DNA from: Gammaproteobacteria bacterium
Lineage (GTDB): Bacteria; Pseudomonadota; Gammaproteobacteria; Steroidobacterales; Foliamicaceae
Reading direction: 5' to 3'
Length of the DNA: 40,628 nucleotides
NCBI GenBank assembly: GCA_026707445.1
Contig: JAPOWV010000029.1
Span: 1 to 40,628 of the forward strand
Part shown: positions 19,600-27,404 of the stretch, piece by piece
How positions within the stretch are numbered: the stretch's first letter is position 1
Layout: every line of letters starts with the position of its first letter
Made by a program: the position numbers and the translations under genes
Notes under the pieces: generated by a model
What the model was told of the DNA's origin: nothing
Database searches by the model: none
The model's input: only the letters and a program-made list of their open reading frames with translations

Positions 19600-21063
19600 T
19601 CAGTCGGCGAAGTACTCCTCCCAGCGTTTATCGACCAGCTTGAAGGAGTCCGCGGCGCGTTCCTCCATGACCGTGCGGTTGTCCTCGGCGAACACATTGG
19701 GCCCGCCTTCCGCGGGAAGCTGCCGCGTGGCGTCGATCAGCATCTTGCTGGAAAGCGCGTTTCGGTGGGTGCTGGGATCGATCATGAAAGAGAAGGTCTG
19801 CCGTACGGTCAGGCTGGCCGGCCAGGGCTGCCAGCGCGTGGTCACCGCATGCAACACCCGCGTGAGGTCGGTGGGGTCCACGTCCTTGTCGAGGATGATG
19901 ATCATCTTCTTGCTGAACCCGATCATCCGGTAGCCCATGATCAGAAGCCCGGCTTCGATCCCCTCGCCCGGCAGGCGCTTGTTGATGCAGGCGATCACCA
20001 TGCTGGGAATTTCCGGCGGCATGTGCAGTTTCACCAGGTTGGGCATGATCCGCTTCAGCCGCGCGAAATGCCCAACCTGCCAGGGCCAGGTGAGGTAGGC
20101 GCCGCCGATTCCCGGCCAGATGTTGTAGACCCAGGGCTTTTTGCGGTGAGTGATGGCCTTGACCGTCATGAAATGATTGGGCGCCGGTTCTCCGATGTAG
20201 CCCAGCATCTCGCCGTACGGGCCCTCCATCTCCTTGTCGGTACTGATTTCCCCCTCGATGACGATCTCGGCGTGCGCCGGCGCCATCAGCGAGTTCGTTT
20301 CGGCCCGGACCAGCTCCACCGGCTCGCCCCGAAAACCGCCCGAAAGCGCGAATTCGTCGTCACCCAGCTCGCCCACCCGCGTGCTGCTCATCATCCAGGT
20401 GATCGGGTCCAGACCCGTGGCCACGACGCAGGGCACACTCTTCTTTCCCTGGGCGATGGCCTTGCGCATCATCATCGCGCCGTGGTTCTGGCCGGTAAAG
20501 CAGATGCCGAGCTTCTGCGGGCCCTTGACCTGCAGCCGGTAGGTGCCGACGTTCCGGCCGATGTCGGGGTCTTCCATGATCACCGAGCCGGTACTGATGA
20601 ATCGCCCCCCGTCGGCCGGATTGTTCATGATCCACGGAAACCGGTCGAGGTCCGCATCCTCGCCGAACAGCTTCACTTCCTTGCAGGGAGCATGCGCCCC
20701 GTCCACTTCCACGGGAGGAATCTGCGCGAAGCGATAGTCCTCGTTCATGTGCTTGAGCAGTTCCCGCTCCACCACCTGGTTCATTTCGCGCTCGTCGTCG
20801 CTGAGATCCTCCACTCCGAGGCACATCGCAACCGTCTTGAAACTGTTGAGCACGTTGCAGATGACGGGCGTGTCATACGATCGGCCGTTCATCTTCGTGC
20901 GTTCCACCAGGAATGCCGGGGCCGAGGTGCGCATCCGGTCCTCCAGGCGGTAGGAGAAAGCCGTCATCTCGAACTGGTCCTGGTCCATGTCCGGAATGCG
21001 CAGCAGCTTGCCTTGCTGCTCCATGGCTTGTGCATATTCTCTTAGGGAATTGAATACCGACAT
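19600..21063 (-). CDS. UbiD-family prenylated-FMN decarboxylase, substrate unknown
   Basis: A 487-residue member of the UbiD superfamily, enzymes that (de)carboxylate aromatic or unsaturated acids with prenylated FMN made by UbiX. The expected R-E-E active-site set is visible: R176 in GTYRLQ, then E280 and E285 in EGPYGE. Other family stretches are GLDPITWMMSS and AEIVIEGEI. It diverges clearly from E. coli-type UbiD (for example the E-not-D at position 285 and a different C-terminus), so ubiquinone synthesis should not be assumed. The start ATG 21063 has AGGA upstream. It lies between ahcY (54 bp) and glmM (31 bp) in what looks like one transcription unit. No ubiX is in the window. Confidence 0.85.
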   Translation of the reverse strand: MSVFNSLREYAQAMEQQGKLLRIPDMDQDQFEMTAFSYRLEDRMRTSAPAFLVERTKMNGRSYDTPVICNVLNSFKTVAMCLGVEDLSDDEREMNQVVERELLKHMNEDYRFAQIPPVEVDGAHAPCKEVKLFGEDADLDRFPWIMNNPADGGRFISTGSVIMEDPDIGRNVGTYRLQVKGPQKLGICFTGQNHGAMMMRKAIAQGKKSVPCVVATGLDPITWMMSSTRVGELGDDEFALSGGFRGEPVELVRAETNSLMAPAHAEIVIEGEISTDKEMEGPYGEMLGYIGEPAPNHFMTVKAITHRKKPWVYNIWPGIGGAYLTWPWQVGHFARLKRIMPNLVKLHMPPEIPSMVIACINKRLPGEGIEAGLLIMGYRMIGFSKKMIIILDKDVDPTDLTRVLHAVTTRWQPWPASLTVRQTFSFMIDPSTHRNALSSKMLIDATRQLPAEGGPNVFAEDNRTVMEERAADSFKLVDKRWEEYFAD

Positions 21064-21117
21064 GCTGGAAGTCCTCAATGGGCGACAGGCTGCCCCCTGG
21101 TGGCGGAGAACCGGGGC

Positions 21118-22428
21118 CTAGTAGCGGTACCGGTCGGGTTTGAACGGACCGGTCTCCGGGATGCCGAGATACTCGGCCTGCTCCGGCGTAAGACGGCTGA
21201 GCGAGGCGCCCAGCTTGGGAAGATGCAGGCGCGCGACTTTCTCGTCGAGACGCCGCGGCAGCGTGTATACACGGTTTTCGTAATCCCTGCGCGTCAGCAG
21301 CTCGATCTGGGCCAGGACCTGGTTGGTAAAGCTGGTCGACATGACGAAACTGGGATGACCTGTGGCGCAACTCAGGTTCACGAGCCGGCCGCGGGCCAGC
21401 AGGATCAGCCGCTTGCCGTCCGGAAAGATCACGTGATCCACCTGCGGCTTGATTTCCTCCCACTCGCAGTCCTTCAGGCTGGCGACGTCGATCTCCACGT
21501 CGAAATGACCGATGTTGCAGAGTATGGCCTGGTCCTTCATGCGCGCCATGTGGTCGTAGGTGATGACGCCCTTGTTGCCGGTCGCGGTGACGAAGATGTC
21601 GGCCTGCCCGCAGGCCTCGTCCATCGTGACCACCGGATAGCCTTCCATCGCCGCCTGCAAGGCGCAGATCGGATCGATTTCGGTAATCCACACCTGCGCC
21701 CCCAGGCCCTTGAGTGATTGGGCACAGCCTTTGCCCACATCACCGTAACCGCACACCACCGCAATCTTGCCCGCCACCATCACGTCGGTGGCCCGCTTGA
21801 TGCCGTCGACCAGCGATTCGCGGCAGCCGTACAAGTTGTCGAACTTGGACTTGGTCACCGACGCGTTGACATCCATGGCCGGGCAACGCAGCGTGCCCTT
21901 CTCATGCATCCGGTAGAGCTGATGAACGCCCGTAGTGGTCTCCTCGCTGAGTCCCAGCAGCTCGGCAGCGAGCTTCGGGTGCTCCTCGTGAACGATGCGG
22001 GTCAGGTCGCCGCCGTCGTCCAGCAGCAGGTTGGGGGTCCAGCCGCCCGGGCCGGTGATGGTTCGGGCGATACAGGTGACGTATTCCTCTTCCGTCTCGC
22101 CCTTCCAGGCGAACACCGGCACGCCGCGGCGCGCCATGGCGGCGGCGGCGTGGTCCTGGGTGGACAGCCGGTTGCACGACGACCAGCGCACCTCCGCGCC
22201 CAGTTCCAGCAGCGTTTCGATCAATACGGCGGTCTGCACCGTCATGTGCAGGCAGCCGGCGATACGCGCCCCGGCCAGCGGCTGCCTGTCGGCGTATTCC
22301 GCCCGCAGCGCCATCAGCCCGGGCATTTCGCTGCGGGCGATGGCAATCTCGCGCTCGCCGAAGTCGGCCAGCGACAGGTCGGCGACCCGGTAGTCCTCGT
22401 GCAGGCGGGTTACGGCAGTCCTGGACAT
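21118..22428 (-). CDS. ahcY: Adenosylhomocysteinase
   Basis: Cleaves S-adenosylhomocysteine to homocysteine and adenosine, removing the product inhibitor of methyltransferases. The 436-residue protein carries [25 protein letters not shown], the NAD-binding [15 protein letters not shown], the [10 protein letters not shown] segment, and the C-terminal PFKPDRYRY whose Lys and Tyr reach the NAD of a neighbouring subunit. The start is ATG 22428, one base after the metK stop (TGAcATG), so the two are almost certainly translated as a coupled pair. No SAH riboswitch-like space exists between them. Confidence 0.97.
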   Translation of the reverse strand: MSRTAVTRLHEDYRVADLSLADFGEREIAIARSEMPGLMALRAEYADRQPLAGARIAGCLHMTVQTAVLIETLLELGAEVRWSSCNRLSTQDHAAAAMARRGVPVFAWKGETEEEYVTCIARTITGPGGWTPNLLLDDGGDLTRIVHEEHPKLAAELLGLSEETTTGVHQLYRMHEKGTLRCPAMDVNASVTKSKFDNLYGCRESLVDGIKRATDVMVAGKIAVVCGYGDVGKGCAQSLKGLGAQVWITEIDPICALQAAMEGYPVVTMDEACGQADIFVTATGNKGVITYDHMARMKDQAILCNIGHFDVEIDVASLKDCEWEEIKPQVDHVIFPDGKRLILLARGRLVNLSCATGHPSFVMSTSFTNQVLAQIELLTRRDYENRVYTLPRRLDEKVARLHLPKLGASLSRLTPEQAEYLGIPETGPFKPDRYRY

Positions 22429-22429
22429 G

Positions 22430-23629
22430 TCAGGCGACCTTCGCCGCGCGGGCGTCCTCGGCAAGCTGGGCCGCCCGGCCGGTCTCTTCCCAGCTGAAGC
22501 CGCAATCCTCCCTGCCGAAATGGCCGAAGGCGGCGGCGGGGCGGTACGACATGCGTTTCAGGTCCAGGTCCCGGATAATGCCCTCGACCGACAAATCGAA
22601 ATGGGCCCGCACCAGTGCCTTGAGGCGCTCGTCGCTGACCGTCGCGGTGCCGAAGCTCTCGACATCGACCGCTACCGGCTCCGGCTCGCCGATCGCGTAA
22701 CAGACCTGCACTTCGCAGCGATCCGCCAGGCCGGCCGCGACGATGTTCTTGGCGGCGTGGCGCACTGCGTAGGCGGCGGAACGGTCCACCTTGGAAGGAT
22801 CCTTGCCGGAAAACGCTCCGCCGCCGTGCCGGGCCATTCCGCCGTAGGTGTCGACAATGATCTTGCGCCCGGTCAGGCCGCAATCCGCTTGCGGCCCGCC
22901 TTCGACAAACCGTCCGGCGGGATTGACCAGGTAGTTGATCGGGCCGGCCAGCCACTGGGGGCCCAGCACCGGCTTGACCAGCTGCTCGATGATCGCTTCC
23001 TTGAAGTCCGGCGGACAAACGCCCCGCGGGTAGTCGTCCGGCCAGATATGCGGGGCATGCTGGGTGGACAGAACGACATCGGTAACGGCGACCGGCCGGT
23101 AGTCCTCGTAGCGCACCGTGACCTGCGACTTGCCGTCGGGCCGCAGCCAGTCCAGTTCCCCCGAGGCGCGCAATTCGGCATGCCTCAGCATGAGCCGATG
23201 GGCCAGGTCGATCGGGGCCGGCATGAGGGTGGGCGTTTCCCTGCAGGCATAACCGAACATCATTCCCTGATCGCCGGCGCCCAGGGGCTTGCCCTCGCCG
23301 GCGTTCACCCCCCTGCGGATATCGGGAGACTGCTTCCCGATCGCGTTCAGAACGCCGCAGGTCGCGCCATCGAAGCCCAGTTCCGAGTTGTTGTAGCCGA
23401 TGTCCTTGATCAGTCCCCGAACCAGCGATTCGAGGTCCACCCAGGTCGACGTGGTGATCTCGCCGGCGACCAGCACGAAACCGGTCTTGACCAGCACCTC
23501 CGCCGCCACGCGCGCGTCCTCGTCCCGCGACAGGATGGCATCGAGCACGGCGTCGGAAACCTGGTCCGCCAGCTTGTCCGGATGGCCGTCGGAAACCGAC
23601 TCGGAAGTAAAAAGTGAGGTCTTGGGCAT
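22430..23629 (-). CDS. metK: S-adenosylmethionine synthetase
   Basis: Makes S-adenosylmethionine from ATP and methionine. The 399-residue protein has all signatures: [21 protein letters not shown] at the N-terminus, the [12 protein letters not shown] loop and [20 protein letters not shown] near the middle to C-terminal third. The start ATG 23629 ([19 protein letters not shown]) is chosen on family N-termini; [12 protein letters not shown] upstream is possible but atypical. A good -10 box lies at 23661-23666. It heads the long collinear gene run that continues to the nuo operon. Confidence 0.97.
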   Translation of the reverse strand: MPKTSLFTSESVSDGHPDKLADQVSDAVLDAILSRDEDARVAAEVLVKTGFVLVAGEITTSTWVDLESLVRGLIKDIGYNNSELGFDGATCGVLNAIGKQSPDIRRGVNAGEGKPLGAGDQGMMFGYACRETPTLMPAPIDLAHRLMLRHAELRASGELDWLRPDGKSQVTVRYEDYRPVAVTDVVLSTQHAPHIWPDDYPRGVCPPDFKEAIIEQLVKPVLGPQWLAGPINYLVNPAGRFVEGGPQADCGLTGRKIIVDTYGGMARHGGGAFSGKDPSKVDRSAAYAVRHAAKNIVAAGLADRCEVQVCYAIGEPEPVAVDVESFGTATVSDERLKALVRAHFDLSVEGIIRDLDLKRMSYRPAAAFGHFGREDCGFSWEETGRAAQLAEDARAAKVA

Positions 23630-23660
23630 GCGCTTTTTCCCGCCCTTCGCAAGGTCGGCC

Positions 23661-23666
23661 ATTATA
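23661..23666 (-). promoter_or_regulatory. Perfect -10 box upstream of metK
   Basis: The minus strand reads TATAAT here, with a T-rich base before it. Transcription would begin near 23654, about 25 bases before the metK ATG. No good -35 hexamer is found at the normal spacing, so either an activator is used or the promoter is weak. It is the only consensus-like -10 in the 145-bp gap shared with the divergent nuclease gene. Confidence 0.5.
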
Positions 23667-23774
23667 AGCGGGGCACCCTTGCCCACGGCTCTGCAGCAGG
23701 CTGAATGCAGCAGGGCGGCTAAGATAGCGAACCATGACCTGCAATTCGACAGGCTACTTGGAGGGGATTGATAC

Positions 23775-24296
23775 ATGATCACATCTAAGGATTACACTAG
23801 GGTGCCGGACCAATTCGCATGCTCCGTGATTGGCGTAGCCGTCCTGCTTTGCGCGCTATGCGCTCCTGTTCAGGCGCAAGTCGCAACGGATGCTTTGGTG
23901 ACCGGAGCCTATGATGGCGACACGATCTATGTGGAGGCCGCTATCTGGCCCAATATGACGTGGACGGGCGGCGTTCGGGTTCTCGGCGTGGATACGCCGG
24001 AGATTCGGGGCAGTTGCGAAATCGAAAAGAGTCTGGCGGTTATGGCGCGTGACTACGTGCGGACACTCCTGATCGATAAGACCGTTCGTCTTACGCAGAT
24101 AGAGAACGACAAGTATGGCGGGCGTGTACTGGCCCGCGTTTATTTTTGGGAATACGAGACCTGGGTTGAATTGGCGAACAGGCTCATTGAGCAGCATATG
24201 GGCCGAGTCTATGACGGTGGCACACGCCCCGATTGGTGTCCGGAAGAAGATCCGGGCGAAAGGCTGGAGTCGGATGGACTCGGCTGGGAGAAATAA
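23775..24296 (+). CDS. Exported staphylococcal-nuclease-like (SNase-fold) nuclease
   Basis: A 173-residue protein with a Sec-type signal peptide (hydrophobic residues about 15-31, likely cut after APVQA) followed by one SNase domain. By comparison with staphylococcal nuclease every key residue is retained: D47 and D49-T50 in YDGDT, R68, D73-T74-P75-E76 in GVDTPE, and R117 in KYGGRVLA. C81 and C155 could form a disulfide, fitting an exported protein. The expected activity is calcium-dependent cleavage of DNA and RNA in the periplasm or outside the cell. The start ATG 23775 has a strong GGAGGGG. Its stop is one base before the start of the subtilase gene (TAAGATG), so the two are a coupled pair. 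The codon mix is less GC-biased than in neighbouring core genes, suggesting acquisition. Confidence 0.88.
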   Translation: MITSKDYTRVPDQFACSVIGVAVLLCALCAPVQAQVATDALVTGAYDGDTIYVEAAIWPNMTWTGGVRVLGVDTPEIRGSCEIEKSLAVMARDYVRTLLIDKTVRLTQIENDKYGGRVLARVYFWEYETWVELANRLIEQHMGRVYDGGTRPDWCPEEDPGERLESDGLGWEK

Positions 24297-24297
24297 G

Positions 24298-27264
24298 ATG
24301 GTCGATACGAACAGGTACCGGCTTGTAGGTGGCGCGGTGCCGTTGATGGCCTGCGCGCTGGTTGGCACAGTGGCGCTGGCGCTGCCCTGTCTGGTCCAAG
24401 CCGACGACGACGATGCCGCCTGGGTCGGTTCGGACCTGGACCTGCGGCGAACGCCCAGCCAGATCCAATTCGACCAAAGGATTCAGGACTACGCAAACCA
24501 CATCTCCAATCTCGAAAACAAGGTGGCGGAGCAGGAAACGGAGCTTCGCCGGGCAAAGGAGGCGTTGGATAACGCCGCCTCCCAATGGCGCGAAGCCCGA
24601 GACGCTTACAAGAAAGCTATCGCCGCCGCAGAGCAATCACCCTGGGACAGTTCACTGAAAAGCGCCGCACGCAGCGCATCCGAAACCTACGAACGAGCCG
24701 TTGCCGCCGCCAACGACCTGAACCCCAGTCAGGCAAGCCTAAGAGCAGACGTGGCGAACGCGGAAGCCGCGCTTATCTTGGCGAGGTTTGCGGTCCACGG
24801 CGCCAGAGTAAATCGGCAACGGTTTGAATACGACTACGATGCCCACCAGGAAGGGTGGGAGCAAGTAGTCGAGCTCAAGGATATTACCGACTGCCTCAAT
24901 TCCCCACGCCCGCTCCATTGCAAGCCGGGGGGCCCTGATAACCCCAGCGGCGGCGGATTCCTGCACTCCTCAAAACGGCTCGCGCTGTTCCAGCCGTTAC
25001 TCGCGAATGTCAACGCCCATCACGCCTATGCTTCCGGGTTGAGCGGCAAGGGCGTACGCATAGGCATCGAGGACGATGGCGTGAATTACCGGCTTTCGGA
25101 GTTCGAGGGGCGGGTGTCGTTCGACGGGGCGGTATTGACGTATCCAGTCTATCCAGACGGAGACAGCCGATGGTCTGACGCAGAAAATTGCTCGCCGTCA
25201 TCTTCAGACTGCCATGTTTTCGCCCACGAGGGCATTGATCTTCCCGAAGCGGCGGAAGGCATTGAGCCTACACAGATGAAGGCCCGTTCGGTAATCCTGG
25301 AATACGGCTGGGCGCCTCCGGACCCGGATACGGCAGTTGAATTCAACTTCTATCCACGCGAGGACGCTTCCGGGAAGTTCTGGACACCCGAATTCTCGAA
25401 CTGGTATCTCGAATACACATACCCGTGCCCAAGTGATCCGGGCAGCGAGTGTGTGGAATACGACATATTGCCGAGCACAGGGACGCACGGAACGATGGTC
25501 GCATCAGTGGCGGCCGGCCGCGACTTCGGCGTGGCTCCGGCCGCCACAATCATTCCGATTGCGAGGGATTTTTCCCCGGAGGGACAAACTGCTTATCGCA
25601 GGCGACTGGAGAGCATTTTCACAGAAGCGAGATTAGCAAGCCCGGCTGATCGCAAAGCCTTTGACACCGAACAAGCGGCCTTTCAGAATGAGTTTTACTC
25701 GGACTTCGACATCATCAACCGCAGCTACGGAATATCGGTGGATGCGACATCGGGAATCCTCGCCTTCCTGCGGCAGCTTGACAACGTGAGCGACTTGTTC
25801 CCCCGGACCTGGCGGGCGCTCTTTCAGGCCGACAGGCACCCTGACGAGCGCGCCATTCTCGTTTACGCGGCGGGTAACGATATGAGAGGAGTTAGCTCGG
25901 TGGAAAGCGATGCCCCCTATTGGGAGCCTATGGCCCGCGGCCACCACCTGTCCGTCATGGCCATCGGGGCAGACGGCATCTATGCTTCATACAGCAACTT
26001 CTGCGGGCCCTTGCCTACGGATTGGGATGCGGCCGTCCACGGGCGGCATTTTTGTCTCGCGGCGCCCGGGACCGTAATCGCCGCGCATCCATTTGTGAGG
26101 GAATGGGCCCATCTGAGCGAGGGCACGTCTTTCGCAGCGCCAATAGTCAGCGGCGCAATCGCGCTTTTGATGGAACACTTCCGCGGCCAGTTGGGCAATA
26201 CCGAAATCGCCAAGCGGGTAGTCAACACCGCGGACAACACTGGCAGATACGCCCAAGCCGAGATTTATGGCGCGGGACTGCTTGACCTCAAGGCTGCCTT
26301 GCAACCCGTGGGGAGGCTGTCCACGGGAACCTCCGCGTGGAACAGCGACGCCTCAATGACGCTGTTGAGTCTCCCTGCGTCAATCGGCGGACTGGGAATA
26401 CGGTTCGCCAACCTGGGCGTGGAAGTGGCCAGCCTAGACAGCCTGGGCGCGCCGTTCTGGGTATCTCCTGCCAATTACATGGCCGTGCAGTCCTGGAACG
26501 CTCCGAACCTGGCCCCCGCGTTCGCCGAGCCGGCGGAAGAAGGCAGCGTACCCCACCTGGGATTCACGCCGGGAACCTTAGCCATTCCGGTGCGCGCCGC
26601 CGCACCCCTGTCCGCAAGCCTCCTGGCGGCATGGAGGTATTCCGGGGCATCTCCAGCATCCACGCTCCGGCTGCTGACGGGGGACGGCCGGCTGGGGCTT
26701 GAGCAAGCGCCCAGCGCCGGCTTCCGGTGGGGGTTTCTGTCCGACGGCTCTTCGTGGCTGGGCGGCCAGCCTTCAGGCGCGTTCGGAAACAGAGTCCGTT
26801 CATCGACAGCCTGGGTAGGCAGGAACTTCCGGCGCGGCCTGGGGCAGTCCTGGACGGCGACGCTTTCTGGCACGCTGGCGCTTGCGCAGGTGGATCTTCC
26901 CTCCGGCTCAATGTTGGATGTAGAGCCATACCTTATGTCCACTTGGGAGGTTGGCATTGAGCAGGGTGTCCGGGGAGAGGGCCACTGGTCCCGGCTGTCG
27001 CTAACACAGCCTCTTCGGGCCGAATCAGGCAGAGGAACGCTCATATACCTCGCCGGACTGAAGGACGGAGCGCCCGATTACCAAACGGCAACTGCATCCC
27101 TGTCTCCGCATGGCCGGGAGGTTGAGTTGGCGTTCACCCACGAAATGCCCATCGGTCCAGGCCGGGCGGCGCTGAAGTTGGCGCGTTCGTTCGACTTCCT
27201 TCACCAGCAGGGGGTTTCCGCATCCAGCGTTGGCCTCGCCTACCGAGTGCCTCTGTCGCACTAG
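24298..27264 (+). CDS. Exported subtilisin-family (S8) serine protease with coiled-coil N-region and beta-rich C-region
   Basis: A 988-residue exported protease. Order of parts: a signal peptide (about 10-35, ending LVQA before four Asp); a Lys/Glu/Ala-rich region at about 64-165 that looks like coiled coil; then an S8 domain with D259 in GIEDDGVN, H397 in GTHGTMVAS, oxyanion N527 in YAAGNDM and S611 in EGTSFAAPIVSG. Asp and His are 138 residues apart instead of about 30, because of an insertion with four Cys (298, 305, 377, 385). The last 300 residues are beta-rich and resemble C-terminal regions of autotransporter-like proteobacterial subtilases, but the chain ends in PLSH, not in a terminal Phe as in true barrels. 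The start ATG 24298 has GGGAG. It is coupled to the upstream nuclease. Target unknown. Confidence 0.88.
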   Translation: MVDTNRYRLVGGAVPLMACALVGTVALALPCLVQADDDDAAWVGSDLDLRRTPSQIQFDQRIQDYANHISNLENKVAEQETELRRAKEALDNAASQWREARDAYKKAIAAAEQSPWDSSLKSAARSASETYERAVAAANDLNPSQASLRADVANAEAALILARFAVHGARVNRQRFEYDYDAHQEGWEQVVELKDITDCLNSPRPLHCKPGGPDNPSGGGFLHSSKRLALFQPLLANVNAHHAYASGLSGKGVRIGIEDDGVNYRLSEFEGRVSFDGAVLTYPVYPDGDSRWSDAENCSPSSSDCHVFAHEGIDLPEAAEGIEPTQMKARSVILEYGWAPPDPDTAVEFNFYPREDASGKFWTPEFSNWYLEYTYPCPSDPGSECVEYDILPSTGTHGTMVASVAAGRDFGVAPAATIIPIARDFSPEGQTAYRRRLESIFTEARLASPADRKAFDTEQAAFQNEFYSDFDIINRSYGISVDATSGILAFLRQLDNVSDLFPRTWRALFQADRHPDERAILVYAAGNDMRGVSSVESDAPYWEPMARGHHLSVMAIGADGIYASYSNFCGPLPTDWDAAVHGRHFCLAAPGTVIAAHPFVREWAHLSEGTSFAAPIVSGAIALLMEHFRGQLGNTEIAKRVVNTADNTGRYAQAEIYGAGLLDLKAALQPVGRLSTGTSAWNSDASMTLLSLPASIGGLGIRFANLGVEVASLDSLGAPFWVSPANYMAVQSWNAPNLAPAFAEPAEEGSVPHLGFTPGTLAIPVRAAAPLSASLLAAWRYSGASPASTLRLLTGDGRLGLEQAPSAGFRWGFLSDGSSWLGGQPSGAFGNRVRSSTAWVGRNFRRGLGQSWTATLSGTLALAQVDLPSGSMLDVEPYLMSTWEVGIEQGVRGEGHWSRLSLTQPLRAESGRGTLIYLAGLKDGAPDYQTATASLSPHGREVELAFTHEMPIGPGRAALKLARSFDFLHQQGVSASSVGLAYRVPLSH

Positions 27265-27404
27265 CAATTGCCGTGGAGCAGCGGCAGCACGAAAACCCGC
27301 CGCGCGACCTTTAAGGAATCGCCGTTTCCACTCCAAAGCGCAATCCGTGCACGGCGGCAAGAGCACCCGCATCAGGACCATCTCATAAGACAGTCATCAA
27401 TCCG

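Noticed and set aside
23630..23774. SAM riboswitch upstream of metK
   Set aside because: The predicted leader is only about 25 bases, too short for a known SAM or SAH riboswitch, and no conserved stem pattern is visible.
27265..27404. Terminator after the subtilase gene
   Set aside because: A TGCCG/CGGCA stem is present but has an eight-base loop and no T-run.
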